From Larix sibirica (taxonomy: Eukaryota > Streptophyta > Pinopsida > Pinales > Pinaceae), in the NCBI GenBank assembly GCA_004151065.3, contig NWUY0300048232.1:23502-38586 (forward strand): DNA of 15,085 nucleotides, written 5' to 3'. Position 1 is the first letter of the stretch. The number at the start of each line of letters is the position of its first letter. Positions 1-8,220 of the stretch are shown piece after piece. Below the pieces are notes generated by a model. The model searched no databases and was not told the origin of the DNA. It saw nothing but the letters and a program-made list of their open reading frames with translations. A program made the position numbers and the translations under genes.

Positions 1-362
1 TCCCATGGTCATTGGAAGGGGAAACCACCCTTCTCCTTTATAATGAGAAAACCCCCTCCTCCACCGACTGGAAATGTTTGGCCCTTGGTATAGGATGGAT
101 GGAATTGTGGCAGGTTGGCTTTCGTTTGGCAGTTTCTTTGAGTGAAATGTAAAAAGAACGTTGTCGGTGTCCTCTTGTCTGAATTGGAGGGACATGTGGT
201 GGCCTCTAATTGGCTACTGGAAGGTTGATTGGGTTGGGTCTAGTCCATATGCTACATCGTTTGGGTGAGCTGTCGTTGAGATTCTGTTGAGGTGGCGGTG
301 GATCTTTGAGGAATCATGGGATATTTTTCACATGTGTGATATGCGGCATTGGGCCTGTGTGT
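1..362. other. No recognisable gene; relatively GC-rich flank
   Basis: No long open frame, domain or splice-bounded exon is visible on either strand. The stretch is richer in G than most of the window. It leads directly into the hairpin series that starts at 363. It may be the edge of an older repeat or a promoter-proximal region, but nothing in it settles this. Confidence 0.4.
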
Positions 363-412
363 GAACGGTTGATCTTAAGAGGCCCATCTTTTAGATTTAA
401 TCTCAACCGTTC
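363..412. repeat. Hairpin 1 of a three-hairpin series
   Basis: The arms GAACGGTTGA (363-372) and TCAACCGTTC (403-412) are perfect 10-base inverted repeats. After a 2-base mismatch, pairing resumes between TTAA at 375-378 and TTAA at 397-400. The sequence can be aligned with hairpins 2 and 3 downstream: a shared 'ttaag' follows the left arm, a 'gat-ctaat'-like block precedes the right arm, and 'cgtgggg' follows it. The arm motif resembles short palindromic motifs common in plant non-autonomous transposons, which is the simplest explanation. Confidence 0.6.
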
Positions 413-456
413 GTGGGGGGGATATGCTGACGTCGGGCCCGATCAAGTTTATTCCT

Positions 457-511
457 GCAAATGGCTAGGATTAAGCGATGGAAGTAGCCTGATCTAATTT
501 AGGCCATTTGC
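457..511. repeat. Hairpin 2 of a three-hairpin series
   Basis: The outer arms GCAAATGGC (457-465) and GCCATTTGC (503-511) are perfectly complementary. Allowing G-U pairs, the stem extends inward to 473 and 495, giving 16 of 17 pairs with a single A-A mismatch and a 21-base loop (474-494). The equivalent arms in hairpin 3 differ at two pairs but both changes are compensated. Confidence 0.65.
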
Positions 512-549
512 GAGGGACCCCTCCGTGGTACCGCCTAATCAAGTTCATT

Positions 550-619
550 CCCACGAATGGCTAGGATTAAGCAATGGAAGTAGCACGATCTAATCTATAT
601 CATTTGTGCCATTCGTGGG
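550..619. repeat. Hairpin 3 of a three-hairpin series
   Basis: The arms CCCACGAATGGC (550-561) and GCCATTCGTGGG (608-619) are a perfect 12-base inverted repeat. An inner gatta/taatc pairing (565-569 with 591-595) is possible across an asymmetric internal loop. The left arm aligns with that of hairpin 2 at the 96-base repeat offset. Confidence 0.65.
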
Positions 620-774
620 GTACCTTCCTTGGTTACACCATATTACATAGCATAAAAATTAGACTCCATGATCAAATTTTATGTATTTTCCCATATTCTC
701 TGTTGCAATAGTAGGGAAATAAACCAAGTTCTGGACATAGCTCCAAAATGGTGAAAAAATGGCTTGAAAATGAC

Positions 775-1155
775 GGAATTAGCCCCAGTGCTCTCAAACC
801 CCTATGAACCTCGCTGAGTGCTTTACACCTTCAAAAAGGTCTTGGAAAGAGCCGTCCAACCATATATGGTATTTCCAAAACAGGGATAGGATGAGTGAGA
901 TCCACCCCTCCTGAAGGCAGGGTACCAAATTGCTGAAAAACAGCCCATAAACCAGCAGCCTGAAAGATGACTCTATTGTTTTAATGCCCTTATGAATGAG
1001 GCTGAGTGTTCTCTATCATTGGAAAGAGCTGAGATAGAGCTTTCCAACCATATATCATGTGCCCTCATCTTAACTAGGGTGTTGGAGAACCAAGGGTTTG
1101 AAAACAGGGTCCTGTTTTGCTGAATTTGCCCTAGGATAACCATGAAAACCAGCTG
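775..1155. repeat. Diverged two-copy repeat, 188-base period
   Basis: The first copy runs from about 775 to 962 and the second from about 963 to 1155. Shared blocks at a constant 188-base offset include 'gctgagtg' (813 and 1001) and 'tccaaccatatat' (855 and 1043). Both copies also have 'ggaaagagc' just before the second block and an 'aaaacaggg' block further on. Copy 2 has a short hairpin, ggaaag/ctttcc, around 1021-1045. The blocks resemble non-coding parts of plant retrotransposons, but no coding remnant is attached and I assign no family. Confidence 0.6.
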
Positions 1156-2100
1156 CACAATGTGAGCCAATGCCAAGAGCTCAACACCACCATGAAAATC
1201 GTTAATATTCCATCCCAACCATCATCAACAGACATGTCATCCCTACTGAAAATTGTGATAAAAATTACAAGTGGACAGCCATGCAAGATGGGGGGTAATA
1301 CTCCCCACCTGCAGCTTCTCATCTGAAAGGATCTTGTGTTGTATTCTGGCTACATTACATTGTCATACGCCCCAGAAAGGGGAAAGGTACATTTTACACA
1401 GTGATAATCAGAAGCATTGTATTATTTTTTTCCCCAAAATATTTTCATTTGAAGATCTGTTACATTAGAGCTCCCATTTGAATATCCCTGTAACCAAATG
1501 ATATGCAATTAGCGGCAGTGCCCATTCACGATTTCAAGTTTTTATTTATTTATAATTCAGATGAATTCATATAGCAGTGTACACCCTATTTCTCCAGGTG
1601 TCTTTATTTGTTGAACTGTTTTGGCCAGCTTAATTTGCTGTTTCATGGTTTGTGCATTCTTATTTACAAAGCTTAGTTGCATGGGTTCCATGAAATGTTG
1701 CTTTGCTCCCTAGTATTCTGTAAAGCATGCTTATGGAAAATTGCATAGTATTAAATTTTAATGCCAAGGGCCAAAACACATTCATATTTTTAACCATAGA
1801 AAGGCTCGTTAAACTTGGGAACGTTTAAATAAAATTAACCATTTAGGAAAACATCAATAAAGGTAGTGCTCCTGAAAGTCGTTTTGGAATACATTTAGGT
1901 AAACTTTTATAATTTCAAGAAGAACTTGAAGCATTTATTATTATATGGTGGACCAAAATCCTTTTGTTTTGCTTTTGACTGAGGAATTTAAGGACTGATT
2001 ATGCTATTTATTTAGATACTCATGCCCAATCCCCTAGTTCTGGGATTGGTGTTTTAGTAAATGCAGTGTATCAAAGCGTTTTATTTTTGTATCCCTACAG
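1156..2100 (+). other. Intron-like T-rich sequence, no gene seen
   Basis: Only short chance open frames are present. From about 1500 onward the + strand is rich in T, as plant introns are. The stretch ends in a pyrimidine-rich tract and 'ccctacag', a good 3' splice site for the exon at 2101. No upstream exon could be identified. Confidence 0.4.
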
Positions 2101-2209
2101 AGTGACTTATAGCAATGGAGCTCCAGGAGAAGTTTCACAGGAATTGTATTCAGCTCTTACAAGCATTCAGATGGGTTTGACTGACGATAACATGGGATGG
2201 ACAATTGAG
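2101..2209 (+). CDS. Candidate internal exon of an unrecognised plant gene
   Basis: A 109-base segment is preceded by a T-rich tract ending in 'ccctacag' and followed by 'gag|gtgaag', so both splice borders match plant consensus. After one leading base that completes a split codon, 36 codons are open (2102-2209), ending in phase 0. The encoded stretch includes SNGAPGEVSQELYSAL and MGLTDDNMGWTIE. It reads like ordinary globular protein: balanced acidic, polar and aromatic residues without the low complexity seen in most chance frames here. Reading past the donor reaches TAG within two codons, as expected for an intron. I do not recognise the protein family. No neighbouring exon is visible in the window, so it could also be a captured gene fragment in a transposon or an exon flanked by very long introns. 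Confidence 0.5.
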
Positions 2210-2466
2210 GTGAAGTAGTTAGTTGACAGGGAGTCCTAATTGTATGCACATTGCATATATTGAGCAGTGGCATTAAGACCTCCAATATCATTGTTTTCAA
2301 TACGATCTGAGACACTGATTTCACATCAGAATATAAATAATTCGTTGGTTTCATTCTGAGAAATTATAATGTATGAACATTGGTAGAAAAGATTATTTTT
2401 GTATAATCTATTTCTTCCAATTTTTATAGCTAGTTTCATGTATCTTTTGTTTATGAAATGGTCCAT
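2210..2466 (+). other. Intron-like sequence after the candidate exon
   Basis: AT-rich sequence beginning with the GTGAAG donor. No coding block or clear repeat is visible. Confidence 0.35.
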
Positions 2467-2535
2467 TGGCCTATAGTTGAATGGTAAATATAAGGTGCTT
2501 ACTATAAGAAGACCGGCCATCAAATCTTGGACACT
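2467..2535 (+). repeat. tRNA-like relic, possibly SINE-derived
   Basis: 'tggcctatagttgaatggta' (2467-2486) resembles a tRNA A box (internal RNA polymerase III promoter). About 50 bases on, 'ccatcaaatcttgg' (2517-2530) resembles the T-arm/B box. Between them 'gtgcttactataag' sits where an anticodon arm would be. Both boxes carry mismatches and no acceptor stem closes well, so it is not a working tRNA gene. A decayed tRNA-derived SINE head or a tRNA pseudogene would fit; chance similarity is also possible. Confidence 0.3.
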
Positions 2536-2562
2536 AGTATCCTTGAATGTGGTGCCAAGCAA

Positions 2563-2987
2563 TGTTATCAGAACTGGACCAGAACCGGTTGAATTGACCA
2601 GTTGGACCGATTTCAGGGGGTTTCTGAGCGGAACTGGCCATTTAAATCTGAAATGACCAATCGGTTCTATGATTGTACTGGCTGGTTCTGTACAATGTTG
2701 TATGGGCTCACTAAGTCATAAAAAAAAGAACTGGAGAAAACCAAAATCTAAAACCCTAACCCTAATTCTAAACCTCCCCCTATCTAAAACCCTCACCTTT
2801 GCATATTTGTGTCTAATGGTTTGGTTTAGCATGTATGTTCATGAATATATAATTTTTTACATCAAAATTTGAAAATTTTATATAGTTTTTGGTTGACTGG
2901 CTTTTGTGTTTGGTTTTTTATTGGTTCTAATCTGATTCTGGTTTTTTAAGGTCAACTGATTTGGTAACCAGTCCGGTTCTGATAACA
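2563..2987. mobile_element. 425-base non-autonomous DNA transposon (MITE-like) with terminal inverted repeats
   Basis: The left end TGTTATCAGAACTGGAC (2563-2579) and right end GTCCGGTTCTGATAACA (2971-2987) match as inverted repeats at 16 of 17 positions. Weaker complementarity continues inward to about 40 bases (for example 'ggtcaa' at the right against 'ttgacc' at the left). The sequence CCAAGCAA lies directly before the left end (2555-2562) and again at 2994-3001 after the right end, as a target duplication would, but six extra bases separate it on the right. No transposase is present. The interior includes a short telomere-like run of 'accctaa' units (2755-2765). An eight- or nine-base duplication would fit hAT or Mutator-like families. 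Confidence 0.65.
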
Positions 2988-4019
2988 CTAGTACCAAGCA
3001 ATGAATAATTATTACTTTTCATACCATCTTGATTCTTTTCCATCAAATCTAAGAATGTTTGTCACTTTCATCTCTTAATCCACTTTCTACTACTTATCCC
3101 AATCTGTCATGATTAGAAACTAATTTTAGTAGCTATTCCTTTATTCTTCTTATGACTAGTCATGCTCGTAATTATTTTCAAGAGCTGCCATTTTTCAAAT
3201 TTGCATGTTGAAGAGTTTCTGTTTTTAAATTGTCATTGCATTTGAGTTTCATCTTGAGAACTAGAGAAATACATTTCCTCTTTTTAGTTTCCTTGTGATT
3301 AAAGTCCTTCAAAAGTATGTGCATTATAGTGCAGTTAATGCACTTTGTTTATGAGGAGATAGCATGGTTAAGTGTGTTGCAATCATTGTTGTTTGTTATA
3401 AGCTTTTTAAGTAACTTCTGACATATTGCTTTGTGAACTTGTTGAAATTTTAGTTTTAGGTGTGGTTTTCAGTAAGTCGTAATCTAATTATTCAACTTGC
3501 TGAAAGCAGATGAAATTTTGATTTGATCAGTTCAGTGTTGTTTGTTTTAAGTGGACGAGAAAGTTTCAAATGAGTTGTTTTATCTTCAGTTTCAAATATG
3601 AGCTGTTTTATCTTCTTTGGCTCGCATTGCTTTTTCTTAATACTAAATTCCATGTTATGAATTTAATGATTGTGACAATTAGCCATTAAAATTGTGCACT
3701 ATTGTTTTATACTATTAAAATCAATTACTAATTCTTTAACATAATCAATGTTGTAGATCTTAAAAAAGATGTCATTGCTAAAAGTAATATTTACAAACAA
3801 AAAACATTCAACATTTTGAATTGACATAAAAGTAAATACCAATCGTTTTAAGGCTCATAATTAATTGACATTGAAGCTTTCTTGGCTAAACTACAAAGCA
3901 AGGGTATAAAGGAAAAAATGCAATATAAATCACGGTGATGGTGAACATATCATTGTACAAGTACTCTTGTGCTCTACAACCCAGAATGGGGAGATGTAAT
4001 GCAACAGTATGTAATGTTA
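2988..4019 (+). other. Intron-like T-rich sequence without recognisable genes
   Basis: From about 3000 to 3760 the + strand is clearly richer in T than A, with no long frame. This could be the continuation of the intron after the exon at 2101-2209. Beyond 3760 A becomes the more common base. A short open stretch just before the A-rich tract (about 3933-3998) has no recognisable similarity. Confidence 0.35.
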
Positions 4020-4046
4020 AAAAAAACAAAAAAAACAAAAAAAAGG
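4020..4046 (+). repeat. A-rich tract, possible retroposon tail
   Basis: Three A runs are separated by single C bases. Such tracts often mark the 3' end of a retroposed sequence on this strand, whose body would lie upstream. No body could be recognised and no target duplication was found, so a simple repeat is equally possible. Confidence 0.35.
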
Positions 4047-4651
4047 CAAATTACGCGTCGACCCACATCACAAACAAATAACTTCTTGGCCCTATTATCC
4101 ATTTTAATATTAGATTTTACAAAAGCTATTAAAAATTAAAATCAACATAGACCTCAAGAGATTTGATCCCTCTCGGTGCTTGATAGAGCCTAGGATTTGG
4201 ATCTATGCTGGTTGAAGAAACAAATATTGACTCATTTTATAACAGAATACTTGAGGAGTTTAAAATCCCTTTCAATTTTAGATTATAATTAAAAGTAATT
4301 TTAATTTAAAAGTATAGACTTTATTAAAAAGGTAATTTGTATATTGTTTTGATGATAATGATAATAGTTATGTTTACTATTTCAATTAAGATTATAAAGT
4401 TGAATAATTTACAATCCCTTTTAAATTTAGAATAATTAGTTGAAAGCATTTGCAACTCAAAAACCATAAAAGAATTTAAATACTCTTTCTTGTTTTATTC
4501 ATATTCATTTATATTTATGTTTTCTTCAAATTTTAAATTTTTAATAGTTAATTAAAATCACTTTCAATTTAATAATATAAGTCATATAAAGTATATGGAT
4601 TTATAATCCCTAGAATTATTAGATGAAAGCATTTATAATCTATGAATTTAA
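4047..4651. other. AT-rich stretch with diverged direct repeats, no gene
   Basis: Very AT-rich sequence without long frames. Two related segments, around 4411-4460 and 4603-4655, share 'aatccc', a 'tagaat.att.g' block and 'tgaaagcattt'. A third partial copy lies near 4262-4295. It may be a decayed repeat array next to the LINE. Confidence 0.4.
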
Positions 4652-5739
4652 GTCTTTGCTTATCTTCTGATTAATGGGTGTATAATATTTATCTTTTATG
4701 AAGGAGTTCATTCTGAGTTGATTTTGAAGGGGGTTTGGACGTATCGAGAGGGGTCGATAATCTTGAAGTGTTGGCATTCTGCATCCAATCCTGAGAAGGA
4801 GAAGCAGTAAAAGAGACATTTATGGATGTTAATGCTAGGCTTTCCCATGGAATTGTGGACACAAAATGTTATTATGGGTATGGAAAACACCGTCGGTAGA
4901 TTTATTCGATTTGATAAAAACTCATTATTCGGCATGGACAAAAAAGTGGCCCGAGCGATGGTCGAATTTGAAATGGCTCGAGGACTTCTGGCAAAGATTG
5001 AAGTATGTTCCGGTGAAAGGTGTTTTCACCATAAACTTGATTGCTTCACAATCCCATTCCGATGTTACGGTTGTTGTCAGACTATACATAAAAAAGCTAG
5101 ATGCCCTTTCCTCCTATTAAGGAATTATTTTTCATCAGATGTCAGTGACGAATAAACCCATCAGATCGATGAGCCTGATAATAATTCAGCATCTCCAAAT
5201 TCTCTATCTGTCAAAGACCAAATTACTGTGAGTAAGAAAATTTATGACTCCCCTACCCCATATGAATATGTAACAAAAGGTGAATTGGATTCCTATCTCT
5301 CAGCCGAAAAAGAATTAGATCGCAGACTCTCTTCTGGTAATTATGTTTTGGGTTCTTTTGGGTGGGTTCCTAAAAATATTGATGTTAAGGGTACTATTGG
5401 GGAGTTTAAGAAAAAAATTGTTGTGATCCTTATAAGCAAAATTTTAAATCTGACCCTACTTTGAATCCAAATTTTAGACTCAGGGATAATTTGCCTTCAA
5501 ATTTGATGCTCCAAAACCCTAGTCCCATTAATGTCGATCCTTCGACCTCCAATCCCCTAATTTATCCCTGGGATACTCTCCTCAATTCACAGGATGTTGG
5601 GAACCCTATCCATAAACCCATTGATCCTGATAATTCTCGGGAGTTTCAACAACCTTCACCTAATAGAAATATTTTAATGGACTATGAGTATGAGAATTCT
5701 AAAATCCAAAAATTAAAATCCCCATTACCCATTTACTAA
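4652..5739 (+). pseudogene. LINE ORF1 (gag-like, DUF4283 and zinc knuckle), broken
   Basis: In LINEs this protein binds the element's RNA to form the particle that carries it back to DNA. The frame opens at about 4652 without a start codon. It shows the plant LINE gag pattern: 'ILKGVWTY' near 4721-4744, 'LWMLMLGFPMELW' near 4820-4858, 'VGRFIRFDKNS' and 'KKVARAMVEFEMARGL' in the next 150 bases, then 'PFRC'. A CX2CX4HX4C zinc knuckle follows at 5063-5104. Stops lie at 4808-4810 and 5153-5155, and the same frame continues after each. A frameshift maps to the seven-A run at 5411-5417. The remaining tail (to 5739) is rich in proline, asparagine and serine, as is usual for the variable C-terminal part. 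A basic stretch near 5811-5830 in a third frame may be the true end. Confidence 0.8.
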
Positions 5740-5976
5740 AAAAAAACCTTGAAGCAAACCCTAATGTATTGGGGTTACAGTCCATTAGGTACCAAAACGT
5801 CACGATCGGGAATAAAAGAAGAAAAAATCCAGAAACACTTCAACAGGCTCAGATATTTTGGAATATATACCATTGTCTACCCGGTTGAAAGAGGCAGATT
5901 CAGACATAAAATACTATGAAGAACTGATAACTCCTAGGGCACTTAGAGCTCAGACGCCCCTAGATATGGTGAAATA

Positions 5977-7480
5977 ATGTCAATATTGTCAATGAATATA
6001 CGTGGTTTGGGGAAGGTTGCGAGGGTTAGGGCCTTGTCCCAACTTTTTAAGGATACCGGCCCTGGAATTATTATCCTATAGGAAATCATGAGCGAGGATA
6101 CTACTGCTATAAATTCCATAGAAAATATGCTTTCAGGATGGAAAGTGTCTACAATTAGTGCTTCAGGGTTGTCGGGTGGACTATTATCTTGTTGGAATCC
6201 AAAAGTTTTGCAGTTAACCTCTTTCAAAATGGAATGGGGTCTCTTAATAGAAGGGAGTATTTGTAACCTGGGTGTGAATATTACTATTTTAAACATTTAT
6301 GGTCCTTATAAAAATAGAGAGAGATTCTGGAACTCTCTTTCATTGTCGGGTTTACTTGATATTCATAATCTTATTATTGCGGGCAATTTAAATTTTACAA
6401 CCTCTCCTACTGAAATTTGGGGTGTTTCTGCTAGATTGGATTCGATGGCTAAGTATTTCACAAAAATGCTTGGGAGGTTTGATTTGGTTGACATTTTCCC
6501 AACTGTTATTGAACCAACTTGGACAAACGGAAAATGTGGTTGTGAGGGAAACCAAAAAAGGCTCAATATGTTCATTTTGAAATCTTCCTTACTTCATTCT
6601 TTTCAGAGATATAGGTCTTGGGTGGATAGGACTAAAATCTCGAACCATTGACCCATATTCCTCCAAATTGATGGGGCAATTCCAAACTTAAAGTATCCAT
6701 TTAAATTCAATAGCTATTAGCTATTAAACAAGGACATATGTTTATTTATTAAGGAAACCTGGCATAATTTTGTTAGTGATGATGAATTAAATCCAATGGA
6801 CCGACTTGTTTAGAAGTTAAAATATCTGAAGGGTAAGGTCAACCAATGGATCAACACAAAAAAGCTGAAGGATAAGGAGGAATTAAGGAATCTTGAAGAA
6901 CAGATTAGAGTCTTATATGATCAAAATCTTGACTATTCCATAACTGAAGAGGATAAAAATTTGTTAATTAATGTATTAGAAGAGAAAAAGGATCATATCT
7001 TAAAGCAAGAGGAGATGGATTAGCGCTTAAAAAGTAGGGCTTTGTGGATTAGGTTAGGAGATAACAATACTCTTTTTTTCACTCCTATGCATCAAACAGA
7101 AGAAATACTAATTCCATATGGGAACTTACTGATGAGAATGATGTTCTAATTAAAGGAAAATCTGAGCTTCATAATTTGGAAATAAAGCATTTTAGTGAGG
7201 TTTCTAGGGATACCAAACAGATCTCATTGGAAGCACAGTTGCGTATTGTCAAACTATTTCCAAAATTTTTTAATGAGGAAGAAGGGGAAAATATGGGGAG
7301 ACAGGTTACCTTAGAGGAATTGAAAAGGTACTGAAACTATTTGCAAAAGAGAAAATTCCAGGCCCTGATGGCTGGACTGTTGAACTGTTTTTCCATTTCT
7401 TTGATATTATGGGGAAAGATATACTGGATATGGTGGAGTTTTCAAGGATTTAAGGTTATGTTTCTAACGCACTAAATTCC
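5977..7480 (+). pseudogene. LINE ORF2 (endonuclease plus start of reverse transcriptase), broken
   Basis: ORF2 nicks the target and copies the RNA. It opens with MNIRGLG (the N of endonuclease motif I) at about 5992-6012. It continues through NIYGPY, AGNLN, 'PTWTN' and KRLN, then the long linker containing 'FIKETWHNF' and 'KSRALW'. After a shift comes 'FFHSYASNRRN' and, in a third frame, PGPDGW (7358-7375) of the reverse transcriptase fingers, then ALNS at the NN. In-frame stops are at 6079-6081 (where the catalytic QE is expected), 6649-6651, 6718-6720, 6811-6813, 7021-7023 and 7451-7453. Frameshifts fall at the seven-T run 7073-7079 and between 7311 and 7340. The usual GDFN is GNLN and RLDR is RLNM, so the nuclease site is damaged as well. 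The palm domain is missing. Confidence 0.85.
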
Positions 7481-7482
7481 NN
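7481..7482. other. Two undetermined bases, probable assembly join
   Basis: These are the only ambiguous bases in the window, and they fall exactly where LINE homology ends. Reading through them gives ALNS-x-LVL, close to the family's usual sequence for two or three more codons, after which similarity is lost. The NN may therefore stand for a gap of unknown length. Confidence 0.7.
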
Positions 7483-8100
7483 CTTGGTACTTGGTAGATC
7501 TAGATTTAAGATGGATATATGTTGGTCAAATAACACAACCAATTTAGAATATCAAATTCAATTTTAGTACTTTGTTTCTTTTCATAGCCTCATCATTCAC
7601 CTGAGCTTTTTGTGAAGTGATCTTTGTAGAAATTGAACTTTACAATAAAATTTTAAGAGTTGAAAAATGGACATTAAAAAAATGAGAGTTAAGAAATGTA
7701 CTATCAAACTCGCCACATTTTAGAGGATGAAATCCTCCTAATGGTTTTTGACAATGTTTAAGTTAAAAATGCTTTAATTTGTTGCATACTTTATGAATGC
7801 ATTCACTTACATATTTTGAATTATGAGTAAGTGATATATTTATTACATTATATTTTGAATATTGAATGGATATATTATATTTTGAATAATGAATAGATTG
7901 GAACATTCATAAAGTACTTTTATTATATTATATTCAAAAGTATTTATTTGTAAGTACAATAGTCATATTATATTAAAAAATATTTATATTTATACAAAGG
8001 TTTTTAGATTTTTTTATTTATAAACATCTTTTCAATTCAACTTAAGCATAGTTACATAAATGGTAGTGTAAGATGCGAGTTGTTAAATGAGTATATATAT
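7483..8100. other. AT-rich stretch with small repeats, no gene
   Basis: No coding remnant is visible. The stretch contains the foldback at 7787-7916 and a (TA)n run just before 8101. Confidence 0.4.
7787..7916. repeat. Foldback with 13-base arms and internal repeats
   Basis: TACTTTATGAATG (7787-7799) and CATTCATAAAGTA (7904-7916) are perfect inverted repeats. Inside lie a second inverted pair, TCACTTAC (7803-7810) with GTAAGTGA (7827-7834), and a 27-base-period direct repeat (7847-7869 and 7874-7896, 21 of 23 identical). It could be a small foldback element. In DNA this AT-rich, chance cannot be excluded. Confidence 0.4.
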
Positions 8101-8220
8101 ATATTTCTTAGGAGGTCTATTTTAGATCATAAAATTCCCTTAATATATTTACACATGCACATATTTCTTAGGAGGTCTATTTTAGATCCTGAAATTCCCT
8201 TAATATATTTACACATGCAC
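8101..8220 (+). repeat. 60-base perfect-phase tandem duplication
   Basis: Positions 8101-8160 and 8161-8220 are identical at 58 of 60 positions; the differences are at offsets 29 and 31. Because 60 is divisible by three, an open frame of 110 codons (8080-8412) runs through both copies with a 20-residue repeat. That frame is low in complexity with no recognisable family, so I treat it as a by-product of the duplication. High identity means the duplication is recent. Confidence 0.9.

Larger units (their letters stand above)
441..632. repeat. 96-base tandem repeat, two diverged copies
   Basis: Copy 1 (441-536) and copy 2 (537-632) are offset by 96 bases. They share long blocks such as 'atggctaggattaagc' and 'atggaagtagc', followed by 'gatctaat' (491 and 587). 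The second halves have diverged, and copy 2 has about 8-10 extra bases before its right hairpin arm. Each copy contains its own hairpin. The segment 363-412 and its right flank look like a third, more distant copy. Confidence 0.75.
4652..7480 (+). mobile_element. Degenerate L1-type LINE, missing both ends
   Basis: Two consecutive decayed coding regions match the order of plant L1 LINEs: a gag-like ORF1 with one zinc knuckle, then ORF2 with an AP-endonuclease-like domain and the beginning of the reverse transcriptase. The start lies inside the N-terminal gag domain, as expected for a 5'-truncated copy. Homology stops at the NN gap at 7481, early in the reverse transcriptase. The YADD catalytic region, C-terminal cysteine region, 3' UTR and poly-A are not found anywhere downstream. 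At least eight stops and frameshifts make it non-functional. Confidence 0.85.

Noticed and set aside
306-497. 63-codon + frame over hairpins 1 and 2
   Set aside because: It follows the repeat units, has no known motif, and the hairpins explain the sequence better.
973-1322. Overlapping - strand frames
   Set aside because: They lie on a diverged non-coding duplication, with no family motif and no splice context.
2755-2790. Telomere-like 'accctaa' run
   Set aside because: Only about two imperfect units inside a transposon; too short for a telomeric tract.
4053-4062. Adjacent MluI and SalI sites (ACGCGTCGAC), suggesting a cloning linker
   Set aside because: No vector or adaptor sequence surrounds it; ordinary plant-like DNA continues on both sides.
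5943-6575. - strand frames of 117 and 70 codons
   Set aside because: They are antisense shadows of the LINE endonuclease.
8061-8067. 'ggtagtg' as a CACTA terminus
   Set aside because: No partner terminus in the right orientation and no 3-base target duplication were found.
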